14,551 bases of DNA from positions 1 to 14,551 of the forward strand of contig CAMMFK010000039.1 of assembly GCA_946496115.1 (NCBI GenBank). Reading direction: 5' to 3'. How positions within the stretch are numbered: the first letter of the stretch is position 1; every line of letters starts with the position of its first letter. A model generated the notes under the pieces. That model did not search any database and was not told where the DNA came from. It worked only from the letters and a program-made list of their open reading frames with translations. Shown one piece after another: positions 1 to 7,650 of this stretch. The translations under genes were made by a program, and so were the position numbers. The stretch comes from an uncultured Clostridium sp. (GTDB taxonomy: Bacteria; Bacillota; Clostridia; TANB77; CAG-508).

Positions 1-3000
1 TGTCTGATAAATTATTTAATGATAAATATACATTATTTCCTTCATACGACTTAGTAGCCGTTCTTTCGTATTCAGTAGGCATATTAAGGATAGGAATTTC
101 ATTTTTAAATTGACTTAGCCAGTAATCTTCATCTTCTTTAATTATCTTTTCAGAAACAGCAAAGTCTATATAGTCGATTTTAGAATGTCTTACCTCTTTA
201 TTATTATATAAATCGCATAACTCTTTCATGAAAATGGCAATTGATGAGCCATCACAAATTATATGATGGATATCTAATTGTAATAAATATTTCCCTTCAT
301 AATGGTCTAACTCAACATGTATTAATGGAGCCTTGCCCAAGTTAAATGGCTTAACAAATTCATCATTCTTATAATTACAAGTTTTTAAACTAAAATCTAC
401 TTTGGGTACAAGTTTTTGTACTACATCATTATTTTCTAAAGCAAAATATGTTTTAAAAGCATCATGAGAATTCAGAATATTTTTAATAGACTCTTCTAAT
501 TTTTTTAAATCAGGTTTTTTCTTAAAAATAATGCCAAATGGCGTGTTGTAAGCTAAGCTGCTAGAATCCATATTAACTGTATAAAAAATTCTTCTCTGAG
601 CTGATGAAACTGGATATGAGCTTGCTTCTTTATGCTTTTTAATAATATGTGCATTTTTTCCATCATTTGAAGTGCTTAAAGTTTCAACATATTTAGCTAA
701 ATCTGAAATACAAGGATAAGTATAAATATCTTGTATTGAAAGTTTCAAATTTATTTTGCTATATATTTCAGACACAAATCTAATAATAGCAAGAGAATCA
801 GCTCCCATATCAAAGAAATTAGCTTTAGCGCTTATTTTGTCTTTATTAAAAATATCTTTACAGATTTTTTCTAATTTCTTTTCTGTGTCAGTATTGCAAG
901 CTACAAATTCCTCTTCTTTAACAACAATTTCAGGTAATTTTTTAGTATCAATTTTACCATTTAAAGTAATAGGAAATGTATCTAATTGCATAATATGAGA
1001 AGGTACCATGTATTTTGGCAAACTCTTTGAAAGTTCAGCTTTTATAAATGCTTCGTCAATACTTTCTTTAGATTGTATGTATGCACAAATAGCGTCCATA
1101 CCACCAACATTTTTTATAACAGTAATAGCATTTGTAAAACCATTAATTTGCATTATTTTGCTTGTAATTTCGTCAAGCTCAATACGCAATCCATGTAGTT
1201 TAATTTGATTATCTCTTCTGCCAAAATAAATTAACTCTCCATTTTCAGATATCATACCCAAATCACCAGTATGATAAATGCCATTAAAATCAAACTTGTT
1301 TACATAGCCTTTTCCAACACCATCACCTTGAATAACAATTTCACCTTGAGTTTTTATAGGTAAAATATTATTGCTATTATTCATTATATAAATTTTAGTA
1401 TTTAAGAATGGTCTACCTATACAAATATTATTGCTATTTTCTACAAGTTTATTAGAAGCACAAGCTGTACATTCAGAAGGACCATAACCATTATAAATTC
1501 TTGCAGATGTAGCTTCTTTTAACTTTTTGTACAACGATTCTTTAAAAACTTCACCACCTAATTGAATAACCTTTACATTTTTCAAACAAGAAGCTTCTTC
1601 CAATAAAAGTGTTATTTTAGAGGGTGTACTTAATATAAAATCTACATTGTAATTAGTAACTAATTTACTAGTAAATACAGGTATTTTTTGTTCTTCTTCA
1701 TCTGCCAAAATAACAGTTTTCCCATCAAGAATAGAAACAAAATTTTCAACTATAAACATATCAAATGCAACTGTACTTGTACTTAAAAATACATTACATT
1801 CTCCAGTGTGTAATATTTGTTTGTAGCTATTTACCATATTAATAATACCAATTCTCTTAAGCTCCACTCCTTTAGGAGTACCTGTAGATCCAGATGTATA
1901 AATTATGCAAAATCTGTCTTCATTTGACGAATCTACTTTAGGTAGAATTATGTTTAAATTATATTCTTTTTTAGAGTTAGCACTTACATCATACAATATT
2001 TTATCAATATTTATTGAGGAATAATTAGTATACAAGTTCGTTAAGACATATTTTGCATTTGCATTTGTGAGCATATAATTAATTCTATCTTCTGGAAGGC
2101 TAGGGTCAATGAGAATATAGCTAGCACCTGTTTTTAAAATACCCCAAATAGAAATAGGTAAATTTAAAGAACGGTTAAACATAATCCCTATAACATCATT
2201 TTTATTTATACCTTTGGTAATTAAATAATTAGCAATAATAGAGGATTTTTCATCTAATTCTTTATAAGACATAGTTTGATCTTTAAAAATATAAGCTGTC
2301 TTATCAGGATTTGCATTAGCAATTTTTTCAAAAATGCTAACTAAATTCTCATTTTTATCAAAATCGAAACTAGTATTATTAAACTCATTTATTATTTTTT
2401 CATCATCATTACATAAAATAGAAATTTCCTTTAAATTAACATTTTGCATAGCTTGCTCAGCTATATTGCAAATTCTTTTATGTAACATTTCAATATCTCT
2501 ATCACTAAACTTTTCAACTTGATAATCATATAAAATATTAGCACCATTGTTTCCATCCATATCATAAAAATGTGCTTCAATAGACTCTGCAATATGAGAA
2601 ATAGGCTCCCAAGTAGTTTTGTAATCAATACTTGAAGTCTCTTTATTATCTCTAGCATTTTGATAAGATAACACAAAATCATATAAGTTTTCGCTTATAT
2701 TGTACTTTTCTTTTATATTTTCTAATAATTCTAAATATGGGTATTTTTGGTGTCTAAAGATAGAGGCTTGCGTTAGCGAAACCTTGTCTAAAAAATCTTT
2801 GAAATTAATATTGAAATCTAAATCTATTTTAAATGGAACTGTACTTACGAACATTCCAGATGTGTTCTTTTCTTTAAAATTGCTTCTATTTAATACAGGG
2901 GTACCTAAAATAGCTGAAGATGTTGAATTAATCTTCGCTAAGTAAATAGAAAAGATAGCCATAAAAAATGTATAAATAGAACATTTATTATTTTTGCAAA

Positions 3001-3766
3001 AATTTAAAATTTTGTCATAAAGAGCGTCGTCAAAAGAACATACTTTACGGCGAGATTTTGAACTATTTGCATTTTTATTATGTGAAATGTATGTAAGTTC
3101 AGGAGACTTATCAAAGGTGTTCTCCCAATATTCTTTATCTTTTATAAATCTGTTACTTTTTTTGTACTCATTACATGAAGCAATGTAATCTGAGTAGTTT
3201 GGAGTATTTTCAAAAGCAAAAATGTCTTTAAAGTTGCTTAAAAAACTTAAATCATTTGAGCTTTTTGTCAATACTGAACTTTGCGAATTTGTAGAAAGTT
3301 TTAATAACTCTGTATAAATATTGATAAATCTTGTAATAAATAATCCGCAACTCCAAGCGTCACTAATTAAATGATGGAAAACAGGGACAATGCCACCTTT
3401 GCCATCAGGTAATTCAAATAAAGTAAAACTATATAAATTAGAATTAATGACTTTAAAGGGTTTTGAAACAAGCTCTGTGGTCAACTTCTTAAGAGCTTGA
3501 ACACTCTCCACAGAAACTTTAGGTAATTTTAACGGAGAAAAATCTGTAATAAACTGAATAGGTTCTCCATTTTTTAAGTCAAAATGTAGTCTAAGAGCCT
3601 CATTAGTTTTAATGTAAATGTTTGCCGATTCTTCTAGGAGGTCAAGGCTTACAGGTTGATTTATAAGTAAATAACCCCCAATATTGTTAATGTTTGTATT
3701 GCTATAAAACATTTCAGAGTTCCAAATGTTTTTCTGCTGACTACTTAATTCTAACAACTTGTTCAT
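1..3766 (-). CDS. Non-ribosomal peptide synthetase, C-A-T-C..., C-terminus beyond window edge
   Basis: A multimodular enzyme that activates an amino acid as its adenylate, loads it on a carrier domain and forms peptide bonds; presumably cytosolic. The 1255 visible residues have no stop or frameshift. Condensation domain 1 is about residues 1-430, with HHLISDAWS at 131-139 and GMFVSTVPF further on. The adenylation domain is about 455-940: MSYKEL 499-504, LKTGASYILIDP 544-555, YTSGSTGTPKGV 623-634, NGYGPSE 759-765, YHTGD 831-835, GRRDNQIKLHGLRIEL 849-864, NGKID with Lys938. The carrier domain has NFFDMGADSL with phosphopantetheine Ser991. Condensation domain 2 starts near 1035 (SSAQRRIF) with HHIICDG at 1167-1173, and is cut at the edge. 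ATG 3766 is chosen because GAGG lies 9 nt upstream; an in-frame ATG at 3775 abuts that site. A hand-aligned specificity code reads D-M-V-L-Q-G-G-A-C-K, which I cannot assign; the leading Asp (669) suggests an alpha-amino acid. Product unknown. Confidence 0.95.
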   Translation of the reverse strand, partial: MNKLLELSSQQKNIWNSEMFYSNTNINNIGGYLLINQPVSLDLLEESANIYIKTNEALRLHFDLKNGEPIQFITDFSPLKLPKVSVESVQALKKLTTELVSKPFKVINSNLYSFTLFELPDGKGGIVPVFHHLISDAWSCGLFITRFINIYTELLKLSTNSQSSVLTKSSNDLSFLSNFKDIFAFENTPNYSDYIASCNEYKKSNRFIKDKEYWENTFDKSPELTYISHNKNANSSKSRRKVCSFDDALYDKILNFCKNNKCSIYTFFMAIFSIYLAKINSTSSAILGTPVLNRSNFKEKNTSGMFVSTVPFKIDLDFNINFKDFLDKVSLTQASIFRHQKYPYLELLENIKEKYNISENLYDFVLSYQNARDNKETSSIDYKTTWEPISHIAESIEAHFYDMDGNNGANILYDYQVEKFSDRDIEMLHKRICNIAEQAMQNVNLKEISILCNDDEKIINEFNNTSFDFDKNENLVSIFEKIANANPDKTAYIFKDQTMSYKELDEKSSIIANYLITKGINKNDVIGIMFNRSLNLPISIWGILKTGASYILIDPSLPEDRINYMLTNANAKYVLTNLYTNYSSINIDKILYDVSANSKKEYNLNIILPKVDSSNEDRFCIIYTSGSTGTPKGVELKRIGIINMVNSYKQILHTGECNVFLSTSTVAFDMFIVENFVSILDGKTVILADEEEQKIPVFTSKLVTNYNVDFILSTPSKITLLLEEASCLKNVKVIQLGGEVFKESLYKKLKEATSARIYNGYGPSECTACASNKLVENSNNICIGRPFLNTKIYIMNNSNNILPIKTQGEIVIQGDGVGKGYVNKFDFNGIYHTGDLGMISENGELIYFGRRDNQIKLHGLRIELDEITSKIMQINGFTNAITVIKNVGGMDAICAYIQSKESIDEAFIKAELSKSLPKYMVPSHIMQLDTFPITLNGKIDTKKLPEIVVKEEEFVACNTDTEKKLEKICKDIFNKDKISAKANFFDMGADSLAIIRFVSEIYSKINLKLSIQDIYTYPCISDLAKYVETLSTSNDGKNAHIIKKHKEASSYPVSSAQRRIFYTVNMDSSSLAYNTPFGIIFKKKPDLKKLEESIKNILNSHDAFKTYFALENNDVVQKLVPKVDFSLKTCNYKNDEFVKPFNLGKAPLIHVELDHYEGKYLLQLDIHHIICDGSSIAIFMKELCDLYNNKEVRHSKIDYIDFAVSEKIIKEDEDYWLSQFKNEIPILNMPTEYERTATKSYEGNNVYLSLNNLSD

Positions 3767-3807
3767 TTTCAACATCCTCTCAAAATGAGTACAATTAACA
3801 TACATAT

Positions 3808-3835
3808 ATTATACACTTTTCGACAAAAAATGCAA
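3808..3835 (-). promoter_or_regulatory. Sigma-A-type promoter of the NRPS gene
   Basis: Read on the minus strand, TTGCAT (3835-3830) and a perfect TATAAT (3813-3808) are separated by 16 bp. Transcription would begin near 3801, giving a leader of about 35 nt before ATG 3766. No operator or attenuator is obvious. Confidence 0.65.
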
Positions 3836-3945
3836 GATTTTGTTATAAAAGTTTTTAATAATGTCAATAGTTTAAATAGGGACGGCTTAATTATAAATTA
3901 AAAAAAGCAAATACAAATAATTATAAATAAAACGCTAAAAATCAA

Positions 3946-3974
3946 TTGACTAAAAACGTATTTTAGTATATTAT
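3946..3974 (+). promoter_or_regulatory. Sigma-A-type promoter of the acyl-CoA-synthetase-like operon
   Basis: TTGACT (3946-3951) and TATTAT (3969-3974) are separated by exactly 17 bp. The predicted start near 3981 leaves a leader of about 112 nt before the Shine-Dalgarno-supported ATG at 4093. This promoter and the NRPS promoter are divergent, with about 110 bp between their -35 boxes. Confidence 0.65.
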
Positions 3975-3980
3975 GTAAGC

Positions 3981-4061
3981 AAAACATTACGGAAAAGCAG
4001 ATTTGCAATGATAAACACACCATAAATAAATTTTTAATCAAAGTTAAAATAGTGATGTTTT
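3981..4061 (+). repeat. Long-range inverted repeat in the 5' leader
   Basis: AAAACATTAC (3981-3990) can pair with GTGATGTTTT (4052-4061): nine Watson-Crick pairs plus one G-U in RNA. The left arm falls at the predicted transcription start. The loop of about 61 nt is A/T-rich and resembles no riboswitch class I know. The right arm ends about 15 nt before the Shine-Dalgarno AAGGAGG (4077-4083). It could be a leader structure or an operator, or chance in AT-rich DNA. Confidence 0.3.
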
Positions 4062-4092
4062 ACCTTATAATTAGGGAAGGAGGAAGTAAAGT

Positions 4093-4173
4093 ATGTCAAA
4101 TCAAGAGTTGATTCCAAAAATGAAAGACTACAGAGAGCTATTAGAATATGCTCGGAAAAAATTATGCAAATAA
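4093..4173 (+). other. Severed N-terminal reading frame of the acyl-CoA-synthetase-like gene
   Basis: ATG 4093 has a strong site, AAGGAGG at 4077-4083, 9 nt upstream, and opens a 26-codon frame ending at TAA 4171-4173. Its peptide starts MSNQELIPKMKDYRELLEY and reaches ARKK before the six-A run at 4156-4161. Beyond the run, the next frame continues NYANNIAYKYKK. Removing one A joins them as YARKNYANNIAYKYKK, a normal start for this ligase family. I read this as the true translation start, cut off by a one-base insertion. It could equally be a sequence error. Confidence 0.7.
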
Positions 4174-5839
4174 TATTGCATATAAGTATAAGAAAAGCTT
4201 AGAAGAAAAGCCAGCTAAATATGTAGAAAAAAAGTATAGCCAAGTAGTAAAAGATGTTAAGGCACTAGCCACAGCATTATTAGATATGGGCTTTAAAGGA
4301 AAAAGAGTAGCTTTAATTGGAGAAAACAGATATGAATGGGTTATTAGTTATTTAGCAGTTACTTGCGGAGGAATGGTAATAGCACCATTAGATAAAGCCC
4401 TTCCAGATAAAGAAATAGCATCATTAATTAAAAGAAGTGAAGTGGATGTGGTTATTTATGAAAAGAAGCACCAAGAACTATTTGAAAAACTAAAAGCAGA
4501 TGAAGAAATTAATTTAAATACATTGATTTGTATAGATAAAGAAAATAATAAAGATAACGAAACAATTAGTTTTGAAGGCTTATTAGAAAAAGGAAGAAAA
4601 TTAGTAAAAGAAAAAAATAAGCTATATGATTATGTAACACTAAACAATGATGAAATGTCAATAATGCTATTTACATCAGGAACAACCAGTAGTGCAAAAA
4701 TAGTAATGCTTTCACAAAATAATGTACTTTCAAATTTATATGCTTATCAAACACATTTTAAAATAAATCAAGATGATACATTGTTATCTTTTTTACCAAT
4801 TCATCATACATTTGAATGTAGCATAACTATACTTTATGGATTTTATAGTGGAGCAACAATAGCATTTTGCGATGGACTAAGATACATTCAAGCAAATTTA
4901 AAAGAATATGAGGTATCAATATTTGTAGCAGTTCCACTTGTGTTAGAAACAATGTACAAAAAAATTATGAAAGCAATTGCAGACCAAGGAAAAACAAAGA
5001 TTATAAATACAATGACAAAAATATCAAATGCATTGCTAAAAATACATATAGATATTAGAAAAATAGTATTTAAACAAATAATAGACAACTTCGGTGGAAA
5101 ACTTAGAATGGTGCTTTACGGAGCTGCATCATTAGATAAAGACACAATTATAGGATTAAATAATTTTGGAATTAACTCAATACAGGGATATGGGCTAACA
5201 GAAACATCACCGGTATTAACAGCAGAGGCAGAAAATAAGCATAAACCAGGTTCAATAGGATATCCTTTAGATAATGTAGAAATAAAAATAGATAATCCAG
5301 ATAAGGAAGGCGTAGGAGAAATATTAGCAAAAGGACCAAACATAATGCTAGGCTACTATAAAGATGAAAAGAAAACAAAAGAAGCATTTAAAGATGGTTG
5401 GTTTAGAACCGGAGACTATGGATATATAGATGATGAAGGATTTATATTTATAACAGGAAGAAAAAATGATATTATAGTATTAAGAAATGGAAAAAATGTA
5501 TATCCTCAAGAACTAGAATTTCTAATTTCAAAACTTCCATATGTTGCAGAATGCATGGTATTTGCAAGAAACGAGTCAAATACAGATACTGCAATAGTTG
5601 CAAAAATAGTATACAACAAAGAAGTAATGGAAAAAGATTATCCAGACACTAAAAAAGAAGATTATGAAAAAATAATTTGGAAAGATGTAAAAGAAATAAA
5701 TAAAACATTACCAACATTTAAACATATTAAAAAAGTTATAGTTACAGATGAACCAATGCTAAAAACAACTACACAAAAAGTAAAGAGAAACGAAGAAATT
5801 AAGAAGACGGAAAAAGAATTACAAAAAGTAGGAAAATAA
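4148..5839 (+). CDS. AMP-forming acyl-CoA synthetase / acyl-acid ligase (FadD/FAA1-like), 5' frameshifted
   Basis: An ANL-superfamily adenylating enzyme, expected to activate a carboxylic (probably fatty) acid with ATP and transfer it to CoA or a carrier protein. Signatures, numbered from Met at 4148: P-loop FTSGTTSSAKIVMLS from residue 175 (atypical, SSAK where many relatives have GxPKG), IQGYGLTETSP, then FRTGDYGYIDDEGF and GRKNDIIVLRNGKNVYPQELE, with a Lys-rich C-terminal subdomain. The open frame gives 563 residues, but ATG 4148 lacks a convincing ribosome site; restoring the upstream frame gives 581. The body is intact, so function depends on whether the N-terminal frameshift is real. 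The membrane-protein gene starts 12 bp downstream behind AAAGGAGG, so the two form an operon. Divergence from the NRPS suggests, but does not prove, that it provides an acyl starter unit. Exact substrate unknown. Confidence 0.88.
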   Translation: MLGKNYANNIAYKYKKSLEEKPAKYVEKKYSQVVKDVKALATALLDMGFKGKRVALIGENRYEWVISYLAVTCGGMVIAPLDKALPDKEIASLIKRSEVDVVIYEKKHQELFEKLKADEEINLNTLICIDKENNKDNETISFEGLLEKGRKLVKEKNKLYDYVTLNNDEMSIMLFTSGTTSSAKIVMLSQNNVLSNLYAYQTHFKINQDDTLLSFLPIHHTFECSITILYGFYSGATIAFCDGLRYIQANLKEYEVSIFVAVPLVLETMYKKIMKAIADQGKTKIINTMTKISNALLKIHIDIRKIVFKQIIDNFGGKLRMVLYGAASLDKDTIIGLNNFGINSIQGYGLTETSPVLTAEAENKHKPGSIGYPLDNVEIKIDNPDKEGVGEILAKGPNIMLGYYKDEKKTKEAFKDGWFRTGDYGYIDDEGFIFITGRKNDIIVLRNGKNVYPQELEFLISKLPYVAECMVFARNESNTDTAIVAKIVYNKEVMEKDYPDTKKEDYEKIIWKDVKEINKTLPTFKHIKKVIVTDEPMLKTTTQKVKRNEEIKKTEKELQKVGK

Positions 5840-5851
5840 AAGGAGGATATT

Positions 5852-7159
5852 ATGAAAGAAAATAAAAAGGCAAGTGGCAATTATTTCACAGGAATAATAG
5901 GTGCAATAATAGGTGGTGCAATTGGTGCAGTTCCTTGGATTATAGCATATATTTATGGAAATATGATGATTGCACTTTTAGCTATACTAATAGCAGGTGG
6001 AGCATATTATGGATACAAAATATGCAAAGGAAAAATTACAAAAAAGGTAACAATAATTATAACAATCATATCTATAATAATTGTTGCACTAGTAACTCTA
6101 TTAATAATACCAGTTATACTTATACATACAGAAGGCATGAATACAAACTTAGCAACAATACAGTATTTATATCAAGATGAAGAATTTACATCAGGAATTA
6201 TAAGAGATACGCTTATAGCAATAATATTTACAGCAGTAGGAGTAGCAGTTGTAAATTCTAGCATAAAGAAAGACCTAGAAGAAGGAGTAACAAATAAGGA
6301 GCAAACTCCAGAAGAATTTGCAAAAGAAAAGCAAGAAGCAATTAGTAAAATAAAACCAATATTTGAAAAATACAATGCGGTAACAAAAGAACATACAATT
6401 GATAAAATAGAATTAGAAGCGGAATTAGAATTAAATAAAATTGATAAAAAATTATTAACAACTCTACAATCAGTAGAAATTGTAAAAAAGGAAAAGGGCA
6501 AATTCTACTATAATGCAGAAAATGAAAATAAAGAAATAACTCCTAAGAAAAAAATGTCAAAATCTAATATTATAGCTATAGTAATTGCAGTTATTGCAAT
6601 AATAGCTGTTATAGCCATTGTCATATATGGATATAACCAAAAAAATGCAACAATAGTATATAATGATGGAACAGTAAGTTTTGAAATGAATGCTACATGG
6701 ATAGAATATTCAAACTACTATGCAGGTGGATGGAATTATTATAAATACATAAGCAATATGCCTTTATCAAATACAAACGAAATTGACGCAAATGAAATAG
6801 ACTATTCAACATATCCTGCAATGATAAATGTAAACTATTATGATGTGGACACAAGCGAATACAGTTCAATACAAGATGTTGCAGATTATATGACAGAATA
6901 TATAAATAGTGCAGAAGACAAACCAGAATATGAACAAGAAATATCTAAAACAGAAAAAGGATATGATGTTTTAAAAATCAAAGCTACATACAATACAGAC
7001 CCTGCTCAAGTTGAATATATGTACTACATTTTAAATGGAAATGTAATGGCAACAGTAGATGGATACAGCTTTACCTTAAGTGATGAAAAAGAATTAGCAA
7101 AAGTTGTAGCAGACGTAGCAAACTCATTTGAATGGGTTGGAGTAGGAGTAAGTGAATAA
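5852..7159 (+). CDS. Multi-spanning membrane protein with extracytoplasmic C-terminal domain, function unknown
   Basis: I do not recognise this 435-residue protein as a named family. ATG 5852 follows AAAGGAGG closely. The N-terminal region has hydrophobic segments at about 14-35, 39-56, 66-91 and 118-137; the first is rich in Gly and Ala (GIIGAIIGGAIGAV). A charged, probably cytosolic stretch (about 138-235, EELNKIDKKLL-like) follows. One further helix, IIAIVIAVIAIIAVIAIVIY, lies near 238-260. The last ~170 residues are soluble and rich in Tyr, Asn and Asp (VSFEMNATWIEYSNYY ... ANSFEWVGV). Their layout recalls small PsbP/DcrB-like lipoprotein domains, which is a loose resemblance only. No catalytic motif or lipobox is visible. 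Co-transcription with the ligase suggests an envelope-linked role or an export/immunity function beside the NRPS; this is speculative. Confidence 0.85.
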   Translation: MKENKKASGNYFTGIIGAIIGGAIGAVPWIIAYIYGNMMIALLAILIAGGAYYGYKICKGKITKKVTIIITIISIIIVALVTLLIIPVILIHTEGMNTNLATIQYLYQDEEFTSGIIRDTLIAIIFTAVGVAVVNSSIKKDLEEGVTNKEQTPEEFAKEKQEAISKIKPIFEKYNAVTKEHTIDKIELEAELELNKIDKKLLTTLQSVEIVKKEKGKFYYNAENENKEITPKKKMSKSNIIAIVIAVIAIIAVIAIVIYGYNQKNATIVYNDGTVSFEMNATWIEYSNYYAGGWNYYKYISNMPLSNTNEIDANEIDYSTYPAMINVNYYDVDTSEYSSIQDVADYMTEYINSAEDKPEYEQEISKTEKGYDVLKIKATYNTDPAQVEYMYYILNGNVMATVDGYSFTLSDEKELAKVVADVANSFEWVGVGVSE

Positions 7160-7160
7160 A

Positions 7161-7227
7161 TTTTACATTGGGGACGGTCCTTTCCGTAAAAAATAATTTT
7201 ACGTTGGGGACGGTCCTTTTCGTAAAA
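7161..7227. repeat. Tandem pair of 31-bp palindromic GGGGACGGTCC elements
   Basis: Copy 1 is 7161-7191 and copy 2 is 7197-7227, with a 36-bp period. Each has outer arms TTTTAC.../...GTAAAA and a core TTGGGGACGGTCCTTT; in copy 2 the arms extend to TTTTACG/CGTAAAA. In RNA, GGGGA can pair with UCCUU across a CGG loop, so each copy can fold as an extended hairpin. The copies differ at two positions. They begin 2 bp after the stop of the membrane-protein gene and might also act as its terminator. From memory, GGGGACGG repeats are dispersed REP-like elements in several clostridial genomes; I could not check this. Confidence 0.8.
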
Positions 7228-7271
7228 TCTTATGTTTTGCTCCGTCTAAATTGATAAAAACCTAAAACTAT

Positions 7272-7327
7272 AAAAAGCCTTTAACTATTATAATCTAACA
7301 ATTACTTAGCAGTATCGGAGGGCTTCT
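7272..7327 (-). terminator. Possible Rho-independent terminator behind the pyrE relic
   Basis: On the minus strand, AAGCC (7325-7321) can pair with GGCTT (7279-7275), which is followed by TTT. A smaller nested hairpin, CTAA(N7)TTAG, lies at 7309-7295. The outer stem is short and its loop long, so this is weak. Its position about 40 nt after the relic's stop codon fits the terminator of a formerly transcribed pyrE. Confidence 0.3.
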
Positions 7328-7363
7328 ATTATTGCATTATTAAAGATTTTAAAAATATAATTA

Positions 7364-7650
7364 TTAATTCAATCCGTACAAATTACCATCAACTAATAAC
7401 TTAGCTCTTTTTCTTGTTTTTTCATCAGAATTTAAAGCATTTTCTAAAAATTCTAGATGATTAATTAAAAATTGTTTCATAGTTTCATCAGGATTTTTGA
7501 AAAATCCTTTTAGCATTTCTAGTTGATTTTCATTAATAATTCCCTTTTATAAGCCATTTCAAATAAAGAATCATCAACATTAATTAGAGAATAAAATTTT
7601 ACACCTTCTGCTTCAATTTTTTCTTTTCCACCTTGCATTCTGTCAACAAC
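7364..7650 (-). pseudogene. pyrE: pyrE relic (orotate phosphoribosyltransferase), 5'-truncated and frameshifted
   Basis: An intact enzyme would convert orotate and PRPP to orotidine monophosphate. Reading down from 7650, the frame begins VVDRMQGGKEKIEAEG, then VKFYSLINVDDSLFEMAYK, the family's typical 'VDRxQGGxExL...G...SL' region. At the A run read from 7548-7545 the frame shifts by one. The next frame continues GIINENQLEMLKGFFKNP and ends with RAKLLVDGNLYGLN and TAA at 7364-7366. About 95 codons remain of roughly 190-225. A TAA lies directly before the first Val codon, and the PRPP-binding half that should precede it is absent, so the gene is dead whatever the status of the frameshift. It lies upstream of, and opposite to, the pyrimidine operon. 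Identification rests on motif recognition. Confidence 0.8.

Noticed and set aside
756..2945. Several small plus-strand open frames (about 60-80 codons)
   Set aside because: They lie antisense inside the continuous NRPS frame, lack ribosome sites and have shadow-like composition.
3877..3888. Third copy of the GGGGACGGTCC element (ATAGGGACGGCT)
   Set aside because: Only the GGGACGG core is shared; neither the TCC half nor the flanking arms are present.
3975..4092. Known riboswitch (for example c-di-GMP) before the ligase gene
   Set aside because: Only one long-range stem can be drawn; no conserved riboswitch core sequence was recognised.
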